The notes under the pieces were generated by a model. The model saw only the letters and a list, made by a program, of their open reading frames with translations. It was not told the DNA's origin and ran no database searches. From the NCBI RefSeq assembly GCF_016748675.1, contig NZ_CP051534.1:1-64000 (forward strand): 64,000 nt of DNA. The letters run 5' to 3'. Source of the DNA: Helicobacter pylori (GTDB lineage Bacteria > Campylobacterota > Campylobacteria > Campylobacterales > Helicobacteraceae). Made by a program: the position numbers and the translations under genes. Of the stretch, positions 47,684-58,173 are shown piece after piece (positions within the stretch are counted from its first letter, which is position 1; the number at the start of each line of letters is the position of its first letter).

Positions 47684-48651
47684 TGCAAACTCCCATGCTG
47701 TTTGATTAGAGTATTACAATCAACCCCTATCACTTCTAAGGGCGTGTGTTGTTTTAAGGTTTCTAAAATGAGCACGTCTTTAGGGTCGTTGTAGGTGGGG
47801 ACGATTAAAGCGTTATTGCACAATAAAAAATTCACATAAGTTGCCGGTAAGCGCTGTTGGTTTGCATCATAAATGGCTTTAGGGATTTCTAGGGGGATGA
47901 GTTTATAAGGCGTGCCGTCTAGTTTTTTAAAGGTTTTTAATTCTTCTTGCATTTTTTTTAAGGCTGTGTAATGCTCATCGTTTTCATCTTCGCATGCACT
48001 ATAAACAATGGTGTCTTTATTTAAAAAACGAGCGAGCGTGTCGGTATGGCTATCCGTATCATCGCCTTTTAAATAGCCATAAGAATACCACAGCACTTGT
48101 TTAGCCCCTAATTCCTTTTTAAGCATGGTTTCTATTCCATTTTGATTCAAATGGGGGTTACGATTTTTTTCTAGCAGGCATTGGGTGTTGGTTAAAACGC
48201 TCCCGGCCCCATCGCTTTCTATGCTCCCGCCCTCTAAAATATAGGGCATCGTTTTTAAAGGGTGTTTTAAAAACCCTAAATGTTTGAGCTTGAAATTCAC
48301 TAAATTGTCTAAATTGGACGGGTATTTTAACCCCCAGCCATTAAAACCAAAGTCCAAGCACTCTAAAACGCCATGATTTTCAACGCTGATCGCTCCAAAA
48401 TCCCTAGCCCATGTGTCGTTGGTGTCAATCCTTGCGATCTCTACGCCGGGTAAGTCTTTAAGCGTTTCATAACCGATAGTGTCGTTAGTATGGACGCACA
48501 CTAGCACTTTAGCGTGTTGGGCTATGGTTTGAATGATGTGTAAAAAGCTCTCCCTAGCTTCTTCAATACAATACGCCCAATCGCCAAACTCATGGGGGAA
48601 CGCCATTAAAATCGCTTGGATTTTTTCAAACTCCGCTAACATTCTTTTCAT
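47659..48651 (-). CDS. aguA: Agmatine deiminase
   Basis: A 330-residue member of the guanidino-group-modifying fold. It shows MAFPHEFGDWAYCIEEARES at the N terminus, ARIDTNDTWARDFGAIS, the ILEGGSIESDGAGSVLTNTQ loop with the active-site acidic residue, and the catalytic Cys at the C terminus in HGSLHCVTMQLY. It converts agmatine to N-carbamoylputrescine. I choose the ATG at 48651, with AAGGATA eight bases upstream, over an in-frame codon at 48672. HP0049 is described as an agmatine deiminase in this species. It overlaps hypF by 25 bases. Confidence 0.92.
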   Translation of the reverse strand: MKRMLAEFEKIQAILMAFPHEFGDWAYCIEEARESFLHIIQTIAQHAKVLVCVHTNDTIGYETLKDLPGVEIARIDTNDTWARDFGAISVENHGVLECLDFGFNGWGLKYPSNLDNLVNFKLKHLGFLKHPLKTMPYILEGGSIESDGAGSVLTNTQCLLEKNRNPHLNQNGIETMLKKELGAKQVLWYSYGYLKGDDTDSHTDTLARFLNKDTIVYSACEDENDEHYTALKKMQEELKTFKKLDGTPYKLIPLEIPKAIYDANQQRLPATYVNFLLCNNALIVPTYNDPKDVLILETLKQHTPLEVIGVDCNTLIKQHGSLHCVTMQLY

Positions 48652-48709
48652 TAAAAATATCCTTTTAAGCAACTATAACACAATCTCATTCAAATAGCGT
48701 TTTTAAAAG

Positions 48710-49402
48710 CTAGCTCAAACGCTTTTTAGCGATTTGAAAATATTCTTTTTCTGATTCTATACCGATAAAATTTCGTTTTAAATTTTTGCACGCTAAGCCG
48801 GTGGTGCCGCTCCCCATGAAAGGATCTAGCACGATGTCATTAGGGTTTGTGTGGATGGAAATGATTTTTTCCATTAAGGCTAGGCTTTTTTGCGTGGGGT
48901 GTTTCACTCTTTCAAGCCCGCTCACCACAGGGCTTTTTAAGATCAAAGGCCGTAAATATTTTTCATTTTCAGGTTTGTTAAACACCCATTTGGCTTTCTT
49001 TTTAACCGCCCACAGGGCAAATTCCGTGTCTTGGACATAGCGCCGGTGAATGTTTCTTGGCATGGGATTATTTTTAACCCATTGGATAAAGTCTTTGACC
49101 ACAAAGCCGTTTTCTTCTAAAAAATCAGCGATATAGCTTATAAACCTATAAGAGCAAAAAATAACCATGCAGCCGTTTGGATTGACTAAGGGGGCGTAGC
49201 GTGCGATCCATTCTAAAAGCTTGAAATTTTTATCCCATTCCCCAAAATCTATGCCTTGCCTTTTAGCGCTCTTTAGGGTGGAAAAATTGTTTTTAACCGA
49301 AATGTTATAAGGAGGATCAGTGATGATCGCATCCACTTTTAAATTCTGCTGGTGAAAATCCTTGATGATTTCAAAAGCGTCAGCGTGATAAATTTGTATC
49401 AT
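48710..49402 (-). CDS. Adenine-N6 DNA methyltransferase (beta class)
   Basis: A 230-residue methylase with motif order IV then I: DAIITDPPYNISVKN (catalytic DPPY) at residue 26 and PFMGSGTTGLACKNLKRNFI (AdoMet site) near residue 197. This is the beta class, with the short insert typical of small MTases. It corresponds to HP0050, reported to methylate the A in GAGG, the complement of CCTC; that specificity is from species knowledge, not visible here. It overlaps the C5 methylase by 23 bases, so both are co-translated and probably protect opposite strands of one site. Confidence 0.9.
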   Translation of the reverse strand: MIQIYHADAFEIIKDFHQQNLKVDAIITDPPYNISVKNNFSTLKSAKRQGIDFGEWDKNFKLLEWIARYAPLVNPNGCMVIFCSYRFISYIADFLEENGFVVKDFIQWVKNNPMPRNIHRRYVQDTEFALWAVKKKAKWVFNKPENEKYLRPLILKSPVVSGLERVKHPTQKSLALMEKIISIHTNPNDIVLDPFMGSGTTGLACKNLKRNFIGIESEKEYFQIAKKRLS

Positions 49403-50465
49403 TTCTTGCGCTTTTTAAGATCGCTTTGCCTAAAGCTAGGGCTAGAAGAGGAGGCACAGCGTTACCGATTTGCTTGCAAACGCTCGTTTTATTGCCATAA
49501 AAGATATAATCATCGCTAAAACTCTGTATCCTGGCGGCTTCTCTGGGCGTGATAGAGCGGTGCAATTCAGGGTGGGAGTTGGTGCCATTGCTCGGGGTAT
49601 CAAAGCGTGTGTCTATGGTGGGGCTTACTTTATTCCAATTCAAACGCCCCCATGTGCTTTTGAATTGCTGTTTGCCATGCAAGTTTTTAGGCAAGCATTC
49701 TTTACCCTGCTCTTTGTTAATGAGCTTTAATTTCTCTAAAGCGGCTTGCGAGTGGTTGGTGGCTTGATGGTTGTAGAGTTTAGGGCTATCTTTTCGCATT
49801 AAAGCTTGATAGCTTGATTGGATAGGGTTTAAATAATCGCTCTCAAACGCCCCCTCATTAGAACAAAGATAGGCTAAATCGCTTATCGCATCTTGAACAT
49901 TCACGCTTTGAGAAGGCTCTAAAAGATTAAAATCAAAACTAAAACGACTAGCCCCCACAATAAAGGCCCTCTCTCTGTTTTGAGGCACGCCATAATCTTT
50001 AGCGTTTAGGATTTGATAGCTTAATTGATACCCTATAGCGTTCAATCTTTCTTTAATTTCTTCTAAAAAATAGCCTTTAGCGCAAGAGATGAGGTTTTTC
50101 ACATTTTCAATGATAAAAATTTCTGGTTTTAAGGCTTTTACTATCTCTATATATTCTAAGAATAAAAAATTCCTAGGGTCTTTTAGCCCTAAATTTTTCC
50201 CTTTATTAGAAAAACCTTGACAGGGAGGCCCGCCAATGATCATGTTGATTTCTAATGTTTGGGCTAGTTTGATGACTTTTTCTTTAATTTCAATTTGAGT
50301 GATGTCCCCACAAATACCTATAGCGTTTTTATGGTTGTTTTCAAAAGTGATTAGGGCTTGTTTATCGCAATCTAGCCCTATTAAAGCGTCAAACTCTTTT
50401 AAACACTCCAACCCAGCGCTAAAACCCCCAGCCCCACAAAATAAATCTAAAATTTTATAATTCAT
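49380..50465 (-). CDS. Cytosine-C5 DNA methyltransferase
   Basis: A 361-residue C5 methylase with the classical order: motif I LDLFCGAGGFSAGLECL, motif IV IIGGPPCQGFSNKGKN with the catalytic Cys, motif VI EIFIIENVKNLIS, motif VIII YGVPQNRERAFIVG, and C-terminal motifs IX-X (REAARIQSF, KQIGNAVPPLLALALG). It pairs with the adjacent adenine methylase to protect a CCTC-type site and is encoded with the HNH nuclease behind it. HP0051 family. The ATG overlaps the nuclease stop by four bases. Confidence 0.93.
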   Translation of the reverse strand: MNYKILDLFCGAGGFSAGLECLKEFDALIGLDCDKQALITFENNHKNAIGICGDITQIEIKEKVIKLAQTLEINMIIGGPPCQGFSNKGKNLGLKDPRNFLFLEYIEIVKALKPEIFIIENVKNLISCAKGYFLEEIKERLNAIGYQLSYQILNAKDYGVPQNRERAFIVGASRFSFDFNLLEPSQSVNVQDAISDLAYLCSNEGAFESDYLNPIQSSYQALMRKDSPKLYNHQATNHSQAALEKLKLINKEQGKECLPKNLHGKQQFKSTWGRLNWNKVSPTIDTRFDTPSNGTNSHPELHRSITPREAARIQSFSDDYIFYGNKTSVCKQIGNAVPPLLALALGKAILKSARNDTNLSR

Positions 50466-51691
50466 TTTAAGCTTTCATAAATACGATTAATAAGCGTTGG
50501 AAAATCATCGGTTTCAAAACGCAATTGTGCAAACTCTAAGTTGTCTTTATTGCGATTTAGAATCTTTCTAATCAGGTGTTTTTGAAACCCCTCTTCGCTA
50601 GCCCCTTTTTTTAAAGCCCTATGACAAGCGGGGCAGAGTTTAGCAAGATTTGCCAAAACATCTAATTCTTTGTCTTTGCCTAAAGAAATCACATGATGGA
50701 TCTCAGTGTAGTAAGAATTGGGATTTTGAGTGATTTTATACAAAGGTAAAGAAATAAAACTCCTTTCTTTAATGTCATAATCACCGCAACATGCGTTGCA
50801 AACATTGGGCGTTGAAAGGCGATAAAAATTGATGATTTTGCTATCTCGTCTAAACTCCTCACTCTTTTGAATCCATCCTAACTGCTCCCTTAATTTTTCA
50901 ATGCTTTCATCATCTAAATCTTGTTGATGGACATTTTTCAAATAAAAATGAGCGCGTTCTATAAAGCTATTACCACGATATTCTGTTGTTGGTCGATCCC
51001 TTAATTTATAATAAATGCCATCATCAACAAGAGTGGTTTTAAAAATATGATGAGCGATTTGCGCTTTATAGGGGTTAAACAGACCGATATGGTATAAATA
51101 CCAATTTAAATAAATCCTGAATTGAGCGTTTCGTTGGTTGATGCCTTGCGCGTATTCAGGCTGTAATTCCCTGAAATTGAAATTCAGTGCTTCGCTAGGG
51201 ATATTGAAAAAATCAATTAAATAATGGAACTTTTTAAACTCTAAAGGGCTATGAAAGAAGTAATCTGAAGTTAAAAAATTTCGTTGCGTATCAATGCTGC
51301 CCCTGCTTTCAAAAAAGCCGCTCAAAAAGAGTCTCTGATTGGGGGTCATTGAACGGGAGCGGTTAAAAAAATCGTTGTCTATGAGCGAGTTTAAAAGTTT
51401 CTTGTAAAAAGAGTTTTCGTCTAAATGCAAGTCGTTTTCTAAAATGAAAACAAAAGTTCCTTTGATTTTTGTAACGCTCTCTTGATTGAATCGCCAAATT
51501 TGATGCGCACTTAAAGTATTGAGAGCGTTTAAAACTAGCGCTTTGCTTTCTTCATAGCCATGGATAAATTTTGAAGCCTTATAAGAACACACCCCATAAA
51601 TACAACCATTTTTAATTTGGAAACGGCTCAACAACACCCCTAAATTAAAGGGGTCAATAGCGTTTAAAAAGCAAGAAACAAGCAACAATAA
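50462..51691 (-). CDS. HNH restriction endonuclease, MnlI-like (CCTC type)
   Basis: A protein of about 409 residues. Near the C terminus CNACCGDYDI, then IHHVISLGKDKELDVLANLA and LCPACHRALKKG form a classic HNH (beta-beta-alpha-metal) nuclease: two Cys pairs, the His-His active site and the Asn. The N-terminal 280 residues carry target recognition. The pairing with one adenine and one cytosine methylase matches MnlI-type CCTC systems (HpyAVI); that assignment is inference from context. The start is TTG, with AAAGG about eight bases upstream; no ATG fits. The HNH residues look intact, so the nuclease may be active. Confidence 0.75.
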   Translation of the reverse strand, partial: LLLLVSCFLNAIDPFNLGVLLSRFQIKNGCIYGVCSYKASKFIHGYEESKALVLNALNTLSAHQIWRFNQESVTKIKGTFVFILENDLHLDENSFYKKLLNSLIDNDFFNRSRSMTPNQRLFLSGFFESRGSIDTQRNFLTSDYFFHSPLEFKKFHYLIDFFNIPSEALNFNFRELQPEYAQGINQRNAQFRIYLNWYLYHIGLFNPYKAQIAHHIFKTTLVDDGIYYKLRDRPTTEYRGNSFIERAHFYLKNVHQQDLDDESIEKLREQLGWIQKSEEFRRDSKIINFYRLSTPNVCNACCGDYDIKERSFISLPLYKITQNPNSYYTEIHHVISLGKDKELDVLANLAKLCPACHRALKKGASEEGFQKHLIRKILNRNKDNLEFAQLRFETDDFPTLINRIYESLK

Positions 51692-51728
51692 CCTTTCATT
51701 TTTTAAAAGGATTATAAGACAGCGCTCA

Positions 51729-51872
51729 TTAGTTTTTGTTTAAAGGTTTTAGAATGCTATCTAAAATTTTATTGGTAGCAACACATTCAAACCCCTCTTC
51801 TAAAAGCCCATAGCACCCCACTCCTGCCCCAGAAAATAAAGAAATATAGGTTAAGGTTTGATTAAAGAGCAT
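51729..51872 (-). pseudogene. Truncated cytosine-C5 methyltransferase stump
   Basis: A 47-codon frame starting MLFNQTLTYISLFSGAGVGC. It contains methylase motif I (FSGAGVGCYGLLEEGF) and then reads into unrelated DSILKPLNKN and a stop. Only the AdoMet-binding motif survives; the catalytic PCQ motif and everything after it are missing. This points to a second, deleted restriction-modification methylase replaced by the downstream nuclease gene. It lies between the nuclease start and the putP stop. Confidence 0.8.
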
Positions 51873-51909
51873 AGGGGGATTAAAGATTAAACCAAGCTCA
51901 TTTGAAGCA

Positions 51910-53400
51910 TTAATGTCTCAAGCTCTCAATTTCTTTAAGCATGGTTTCAAAAGCCTCTTTAGTGCCTGCTCGCACGCTAGAAAACAAACTAAACACCACA
52001 ATAGCTATGCTCGCCACAATAAAGCCCGGAACGATTTCATAAATATCCAAAAAGCTTTTGCCAAATTTATCGTATAAAATCACCGTGCTAGCCCCAGAGA
52101 GCATGCCAGCAATCGCGCCAATGCGCGTCATTCTTGACCAAAAAAGCGAGAACAAAATCACCGAGCCAAAACTCGCGCCAAAGCCAGCCCATGCGTAACT
52201 CACGATGCTGAGAATGCTGGCGTTTCTATCCGTTGAAATGAAAAAAGCGATGCAAGCCACCCCTAAAACCGAAAGCCTAGAAATAACCATCACTAGTTTT
52301 TGGGGGGCGTTTTTATTGAAAATCGTCGCATAGAAATCTTCAGCAATGGTAGAAGAGCTTACAAGCAGTTGCGAACTGGCCGTGCTCATCACTGCTGCTA
52401 AAATCGCGCTCAATAAAATGCCTGTGATCCAAGGGTTAAAGAGCAATTGACTCATCACAATGAAAATCTTTTCAGGGTCTTCTAAGCTCAAATCAAATTT
52501 ATGCGCATACGCAACGCCTAAAAGCCCCATAACGCATGCCCCAATCAAAGAAATAACCATCCAAGAAATCCCAATAGTGGTCGCTTTAGGCACATCTCTA
52601 ATGGAGCGGATAGACATGAAACGCACTAAAATATGGGGTTGCCCAAAATAGCCCAAGCCCCAAGCGAGGCTTGAAATAATAGCGACTACGCTAGAGCCTT
52701 GCAAGAAAGAAAGGTTTTCAGGCTTGATTTCTCTAATGATTTTGATCCCCTCTCCAATCCCACCAAGATGGATTGTCATAACGATCGGCACCACGATTAA
52801 AGCGCTCATCATCAAAAGCCCTTGAATCAAATCCGTCCAGCACACCGCCTTATACCCTCCTAAAAAGGTGTAAGAAACAATAATTAGCGTGCCAATGCTT
52901 AAAGCGTAGTTGTATTGGATGCCAAAGGTCGCTTCAAAGAGTTTAGCCCCACTCACTAGCCCTGAAGAAATGTAAAAAATAAAAAAGATTAAAATCACAA
53001 AAGCTGAAATCAAGCGCAAGATGTGTCTGTCATCGCTAAAGCGCGTTTCAAAATAATCTGAAATGGTAATAGAATTAGCGATCACGCTCGTATAAATGCG
53101 TAAGCGTTTGGCCACAAAAACCCAGTTAATCAATGCACCCAAACTTAAGCCTATGGCGATGTGTGAATTGATAAGCCCCCCCACATATAAAGCTCCCGGT
53201 AATCCCATTAAAAGCCACCCGCTCATGTCACTCGCTCCCGCGCTCAAAGCGCTAATCACAGGCCCCATAGAGCGATCGCCTAAGAAATAATCTTCAGTCG
53301 TTTCGTTTTGCTTGTAAAAATAAAAACCAATATAGAGCATTAACAGCGAATAAACGACAAACATCGTAACAATAGGGGTGCTTAAAACAACATGTCCCAT
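51910..53400 (-). CDS. putP: Sodium/proline symporter
   Basis: A 496-residue sodium/solute symporter with about 13 membrane helices. It starts [20 protein letters not shown]. The helix-2 sodium-site segment is [20 protein letters not shown], and further on it has [20 protein letters not shown] and [20 protein letters not shown] (the SSS signature). It imports proline as an energy source for H. pylori. It lies 26 bases after putA on the same strand, so putA and putP are co-transcribed. Confidence 0.94.
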   Translation of the reverse strand: MGHVVLSTPIVTMFVVYSLLMLYIGFYFYKQNETTEDYFLGDRSMGPVISALSAGASDMSGWLLMGLPGALYVGGLINSHIAIGLSLGALINWVFVAKRLRIYTSVIANSITISDYFETRFSDDRHILRLISAFVILIFFIFYISSGLVSGAKLFEATFGIQYNYALSIGTLIIVSYTFLGGYKAVCWTDLIQGLLMMSALIVVPIVMTIHLGGIGEGIKIIREIKPENLSFLQGSSVVAIISSLAWGLGYFGQPHILVRFMSIRSIRDVPKATTIGISWMVISLIGACVMGLLGVAYAHKFDLSLEDPEKIFIVMSQLLFNPWITGILLSAILAAVMSTASSQLLVSSSTIAEDFYATIFNKNAPQKLVMVISRLSVLGVACIAFFISTDRNASILSIVSYAWAGFGASFGSVILFSLFWSRMTRIGAIAGMLSGASTVILYDKFGKSFLDIYEIVPGFIVASIAIVVFSLFSSVRAGTKEAFETMLKEIESLRH

Positions 53401-53426
53401 TTTGATCTCCTTATTTAATACAATAT

Positions 53427-56400
53427 TTATTTTTCAGCACAGCATGATTTGTGGCAAGTGGGTTGTCTTAAAACCCTTGAGCCTAAATTCCCGTAACGAT
53501 GATAAGAAATACTAACCGATCGCTCTAAGTGGTAATACAGCAATTCAAAACGCCCGTTCAAGCAGGGTTTAGCCGTGGCTAAAACCATCCCTAAAACGCT
53601 CGCTTGTTCGTGCAATAAATCTAAATCGCTTTTTAAATAACGGATACGATTGAAAGCATGCAATTTTTCGCTAAATTTTTGCAAGCTTTCATAAACGATA
53701 GGGGCGTTTGCTCGGAGCGCTTTTAAGCATTCTAAAAAAAAGGTTAAATCCTTGTTCGTTCGCTCGTTTTCTATGCTGAGCGTTAAAGGGATTTGAGAAA
53801 CTAAACATGCTAAAGCCACGCCTAACATATCGCTTAAGGTGTCCTTTTCGGTGATGCGATAGCCCACGCTTTTAACCTTAGTGTAGGAAAAGAGGTTGTC
53901 TTCGCCTCTGATTTTGACATAGTCTTTAGTTTGGCTGAATTCATGCTTGTAATGATAGGCGTAGCTCTTCGCCATAAAAATCGCGCGCTTCAACTCATGC
54001 GTATGCTCATCATAGCCTTTTTGAGTCAAGCCCTCTAAAGCTTCACTTAAGGGGTTTTTTAAGGCGTGTTCATCTTCTTCTTCTTGGTGGATATTCACAA
54101 ATTGCGTGATATAGTTGAAAATGCCCACCTTCCTCCCAAACCCCACAGCGGATTTTTTAACCCCACCAAAAGGCTGGCGCAAGACAATCGCTCCTGTGGT
54201 GGGTTTGTTGATATAGATATTACCGGCTTCAATGCGATCCAAATAATATTCCCACTCCCTTTCGTCCAAAGACTCTAACGCGCTAGTCAGCCCGTAACCG
54301 GTAGAATTGACTATCTCTATCGCCTCGTCTAAATCTTGTGCTTTCATCACGGATAAAATGGGCGTAAAAAGCTCAGTTTGGTGCGTGAAATCGCCTTTTT
54401 TAGTGCCGTATTTGATGCTTGGCTTCATCAAGTAGGGGTTATCATCAACAAAGCTTGCTGGGATTTCGTAATTTTCATAGCTTTTCAATTCATCTATGGC
54501 TTTGATGACCTTTTCATTAGGCTTGTCCGCTAGAGCGCCAATTTTGTTTTTGAAATCAAAAGGATCGCCCACGCTAAGGCTTAGAGTCGCATCTATCAAA
54601 GTCTTTTTGAAATTCTCATCTTCATAGACTTCTTTTTCTAACACTAAAAGCGAAGTGGCAGAACATTTTTGCCCCGAATTGCTAAAGGCTGAATGGATAA
54701 CATTCTTGATCGCTTGATCTCTGTCTGCCATTTTGCTCACAATGGTAGCGTTTTTACCGCCCGTTTCAGCGCTCAAGGCTAGAGTGGGGTTAGCTTTGAG
54801 CATTTTGTAAGCGGTGTCTTCGCCTCCGGTTAAAATGGCAAATTGGATGCTTTCATCTTTTAAAAGGTGCTCGCTAATATCGCTCCCTTTAGAGGGCAAG
54901 TAAATGAGCGCGTCTCTAGGCACGCCCGCATCCCAAAAGCACTCACAAAGCTTATAACCGGTTACGCTAGACAAACTTGAGGGCTTGTAAATCACCCGAT
55001 TGCCAGCGGCTAGGGGGGCAGCGATAGTGCCTACAGAAATGCCTACAGGGAAATTCCATGGGGCAATGACCACGCCCACGCCTTTAGGGGTGAATTGGGT
55101 TTTTGTGTTTTGCTCTTGTAACACCCTTAAACTATAAGGGTAAAACTCTAAAAAGTCAATGGCTTCACTCACTTCAGCGTCCGTTTCAGCGAAAGTCTTA
55201 CCCACTTCTAAAGCCGAAATCCCTACTAAATCGCCTCTCCTTTCTCTAAAAAGCTGGGCGGTTTGACTCATTAAGGCATGGATTTCTGTAAAGCTTTTTT
55301 GGCTGAAATTACTCTTATCGCTTTTAGCCACTTCTAGGGCTTTTAAAATCGCTTCCTTATCCGCTAAATGCACGCTAGCGATTTTTTTATGATGGATTCT
55401 ATCAAAGACTTCTAAAGGGGTTAAATTAGGATCTTCAAACCTCCCATCCATCTCTGGGTAAAGCTCTAAAATAGGGGCGTTATGCATTTTCTCGCGCACT
55501 TTTTTAGCCCATTCTCGGTTGGCTTTTAAAATAAAATCGGTATCGCTTTCGTTTTTAAAGGAGTGGTTTGGGTAAGTGGTATGGCCGGTTTGTTTGGCGT
55601 TCCTGTCTTGAGTCCTGTGGGTGGCGTTGTCTAAAGTGGCGATTCCTTTAAGGCTGTTTAAAAAGCGTTGTTCTTGGTCTTTCCATTCACTCGTGCCTAC
55701 TTTGAGGTTGAAGAAAGCTTTCATGAAATTATCGCTTGAGGTGTTTTCATCTAACCTCCTCACCAAGTAAGCGATCGCATTGTTAAAATGCACTTCATCG
55801 CACACCGGCGCATAAAGAATGAGTTTGTGCATCTCTTTTAATTCCTGGCTCGCTTGCAAGCTCATGCCCTCTAGCATTTCAAAGCTAAAATGCTCCAACG
55901 CAATAGGGTCATTAAGGGCATGGATGCGCGTATAGACATAAGCGATTTCAAAAATATTATGGCTCGCTGCACCAATATGAATGTATTTATAATTATCGCC
56001 CTCTAAAACAAAATCCAACATTTTATTGTAATTAGAATCGGTGTCTTGCTTACTAGAAAATGTGGGTAACGCCCAGTCTTTCACGGAAGCGATCGTCTCT
56101 TCGCTCTCCATGTTCGCTCCCTTAACAAAGCGGATTTTAATGGGCTTCAACCCTTTTAAAACCCTTTCTTTAGAAAAAGCGTGCAGTTTTTTCAAATACT
56201 CATAAGAATCAGGGATATAAGCTTGCAACACAATACCGGCGTTCAAATCAAATTTAGCGATGGATTCCATAAAAGACTCCACCGTGAGCTCTAAATCCCT
56301 AAATTCCTCCATATCCAAATTAATAAATTTAGGCATGCCTTGCTTTTTTTCTTCTTCTAAAGCCAGGGCATAAAGAGCGTCTAGGCGTTTGACAATCTCT

Positions 56401-56984
56401 TTTTTAGAGTATTCAAAATCAAGGATATTGATTTGAGAAAAAATCGTCGTGATTTTAATGGAAATGTATTGGATGTAGTTGGATTTTAAGGCTTGAGAGT
56501 ATTTTTCAAAACGCGCATTAGCTTCTTCTTCGCCTAAAACCTCTTCGCCAATAAAATTCACATTCAAAATGATTTTTTCATTTTTTCTTTTTAAAATCCG
56601 CTCTTTTAACTGGCTTTCTTCTTGATCTAATACCATCGCTTTCGTGTCGCTTCTGATTTTATTGACAAAGAAAGGCACGCTCATATCAGGGAGCATTTTC
56701 CCAAAGCTTAAAAACCCCATTAAAAGCAATTTTTCAAACGAAGAAAAAATCTCACGGCTTTTGTATTTGTCTAAAACATGCTCAATCATTTCAAAGCGGG
56801 CTTTATTGTCCAGGCATCTAAAACTCCGATCCATAAGCTCTATGAGCATGACTTTGTTTTCAGGGTTGTTTAAAAGCTTTTGCATTTTAGAGTGGAACGC
56901 TTTTTCTTGATCGCTCAAATGGTTACTGATACTATCTTGCAGTTTTTTAGCTAATTCTAATGAATCGTCAATGATTTTTTGCAT
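53427..56984 (-). CDS. putA: Bifunctional proline dehydrogenase/P5C dehydrogenase
   Basis: An 1185-residue PutA. Residues about 120-450 form the FAD proline dehydrogenase barrel ([39 protein letters not shown]). Residues about 490-1000 form the aldehyde dehydrogenase domain ([34 protein letters not shown] with the catalytic Glu, and [15 protein letters not shown] with the nucleophilic Cys). It lacks the N-terminal ribbon-helix-helix DNA-binding domain of the repressor-type PutA, so it is only enzymatic. It ends with a Cys-rich tail, CHKSCCAEK. It converts proline to glutamate. Confidence 0.95.
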   Translation of the reverse strand: MQKIIDDSLELAKKLQDSISNHLSDQEKAFHSKMQKLLNNPENKVMLIELMDRSFRCLDNKARFEMIEHVLDKYKSREIFSSFEKLLLMGFLSFGKMLPDMSVPFFVNKIRSDTKAMVLDQEESQLKERILKRKNEKIILNVNFIGEEVLGEEEANARFEKYSQALKSNYIQYISIKITTIFSQINILDFEYSKKEIVKRLDALYALALEEEKKQGMPKFINLDMEEFRDLELTVESFMESIAKFDLNAGIVLQAYIPDSYEYLKKLHAFSKERVLKGLKPIKIRFVKGANMESEETIASVKDWALPTFSSKQDTDSNYNKMLDFVLEGDNYKYIHIGAASHNIFEIAYVYTRIHALNDPIALEHFSFEMLEGMSLQASQELKEMHKLILYAPVCDEVHFNNAIAYLVRRLDENTSSDNFMKAFFNLKVGTSEWKDQEQRFLNSLKGIATLDNATHRTQDRNAKQTGHTTYPNHSFKNESDTDFILKANREWAKKVREKMHNAPILELYPEMDGRFEDPNLTPLEVFDRIHHKKIASVHLADKEAILKALEVAKSDKSNFSQKSFTEIHALMSQTAQLFRERRGDLVGISALEVGKTFAETDAEVSEAIDFLEFYPYSLRVLQEQNTKTQFTPKGVGVVIAPWNFPVGISVGTIAAPLAAGNRVIYKPSSLSSVTGYKLCECFWDAGVPRDALIYLPSKGSDISEHLLKDESIQFAILTGGEDTAYKMLKANPTLALSAETGGKNATIVSKMADRDQAIKNVIHSAFSNSGQKCSATSLLVLEKEVYEDENFKKTLIDATLSLSVGDPFDFKNKIGALADKPNEKVIKAIDELKSYENYEIPASFVDDNPYLMKPSIKYGTKKGDFTHQTELFTPILSVMKAQDLDEAIEIVNSTGYGLTSALESLDEREWEYYLDRIEAGNIYINKPTTGAIVLRQPFGGVKKSAVGFGRKVGIFNYITQFVNIHQEEEDEHALKNPLSEALEGLTQKGYDEHTHELKRAIFMAKSYAYHYKHEFSQTKDYVKIRGEDNLFSYTKVKSVGYRITEKDTLSDMLGVALACLVSQIPLTLSIENERTNKDLTFFLECLKALRANAPIVYESLQKFSEKLHAFNRIRYLKSDLDLLHEQASVLGMVLATAKPCLNGRFELLYYHLERSVSISYHRYGNLGSRVLRQPTCHKSCCAEK

Positions 56985-57015
56985 GAGCTTACCTTTTGTT
57001 TAAGAATTTGGCTTG

Positions 57016-57021
57016 ATTGTA
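57016..57021 (-). promoter_or_regulatory. -10 box of putA-putP
   Basis: Read on the minus strand, TGCTACAATC contains TACAAT about 32 bases before the putA ATG. The leader is short and A/T rich. Confidence 0.55.
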
Positions 57022-57304
57022 GCATGTTTTAAGCGGGTGGCTTTAAGTCTCATTTATTGGTAATGTTTTTTAATTTTAAATTTTGTTCTAGCGGTAATTA
57101 ATTCTCATTCCAACCTGTTTGAGTTTATCACGCATTTTTACACAATGATAAGAATTTGAGTGATAATTTGTATTGTTTTTAGCTTCATTTACTTTTCGTT
57201 TAAAAATAAATTATAATATTCGCATCGTGTAATTTAAAACCATTGAACGAAACGATTTTAAATTAAACGGATTGATAAAAATTTTACAAAACAAAGGATA
57301 TAAA
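57022..57304. promoter_or_regulatory. Divergent promoter region of putA and the small lipoprotein
   Basis: About 280 bases, strongly A/T rich. On the plus side TATAAT at 57212-57217 precedes the lipoprotein gene by 88 bases. AATGATAAGAATTTGAGTGA around 57142 loosely recalls a Fur-type AT-rich box, but the match is too weak to claim. Confidence 0.45.
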
Positions 57305-57514
57305 ATGAAAACAATTAAAAATGGTATTATGATCGGCACACTCGGCGCGTTGTTATTGAGCGGTTGCTCTAGCTTTGATGCTCAGCGTTTCGCTTGTCTC
57401 CCTAAAGACCATTCTTCAAAAGACGCTTCTACCAAAAAAGAAGTGCAATACATGCCTAAGGGCTTTTTTGACCCTTATTCTTCTAACTTAAACCATTGGG
57501 ATTCTACATTCTAG
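57305..57514 (+). CDS. Small lipoprotein of unknown function
   Basis: A 69-residue lipoprotein: MKTIKNGIMIGTLGALLLSGC with the lipidated Cys at residue 21, then a short Lys/Ser-rich tail ending NLNHWDSTF. I choose the ATG at 57305, which has AAAGGATATAAA before it; the frame is open 11 codons further upstream. It has its own TATAAT promoter. HP0057 position. The mature protein is only about 49 residues, so a structural or anchoring role is possible but unproven. Confidence 0.7.
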   Translation: MKTIKNGIMIGTLGALLLSGCSSFDAQRFACLPKDHSSKDASTKKEVQYMPKGFFDPYSSNLNHWDSTF

Positions 57515-57602
57515 GGGTTTTTAGAGGGGGCGAAAAAAGGGGGGGAAAATAAAGCTCATTTTAAGTTTTCTCAAATTACAATAACAATCTTTTTAACACT
57601 GA

Positions 57603-57608
57603 TATAAT
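57603..57608 (+). promoter_or_regulatory. -10 box of the coiled-coil/Hsp70-like/WXG100 locus
   Basis: GATATAATAT with a perfect TATAAT lies only 18 bases before the first ATG (57627). Transcription would then begin about 12 bases from the start codon, giving a very short leader partly overlapping the AAGGAG site at 57613-57618. The box may therefore be fortuitous. Confidence 0.45.
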
Positions 57609-57681
57609 ATAAAAGGAGATATTCTTATGAGTGGCACTCATATTGTAGAAAATACGAATATTTCAAGAACGACTGCTTCCG

Positions 57682-57690
57682 CCCCCCCCC
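57682..57690 (+). repeat. C9 phase-variation tract
   Basis: Nine C within codons 19-21 of the coiled-coil gene. C8 or C11 would be ON; C9 stops at the TAA right after the run. Confidence 0.9.
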
Positions 57691-58173
57691 AATAATGAAG
57701 AGCTTTTAGAACTTGTTAGAGATGTTAGAGAACTTAAAGATCGCATTAAAAAATTAGAAGATCTTAAATTAGAAGACTTTGAACCCCTTAGAAAACTCTC
57801 TCATTTTATAGGCTCTTTCTTTTCGCTTGGAAAATCCCCTAACGACACCCAAGAAAACCCAAAAGACGCTCAAAAAAAAGAGGAAGAGCTTAAAAAAGTC
57901 CAAGAAGTCCAAGAAGAAAACGCCAAACTAAATAGAGATAAAAATGATCTAGCTAGAGAAAAAGATAAGTTAGCTGACCAAAATAAAACACTAACTGAAA
58001 CAAATCAAAAACTGACCACAGAGAAAGAAAGGCTAGAAAGAGAAAGTAAAAATCTAGCTACAGACAAAGAAAACCTAACCAATCAGCTTAACGCATCACA
58101 AAAGCAAGTGAATGAGTTAAAAAACTCTAAGCAAGTTTTACAAAATGAAAAAGCTGAGCTGACTAACAAAAAC

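Noticed and set aside
57130..57180. Fur box upstream of the small lipoprotein
   Set aside because: The AT-rich match is too loose to separate from background.
57691..58107. Coiled-coil gene starting at the internal ATG at 58108
   Set aside because: The same frame is open back to the C9 tract, and the ATG at 57627 has a proper ribosome binding site, so the internal ATG is not the true start.
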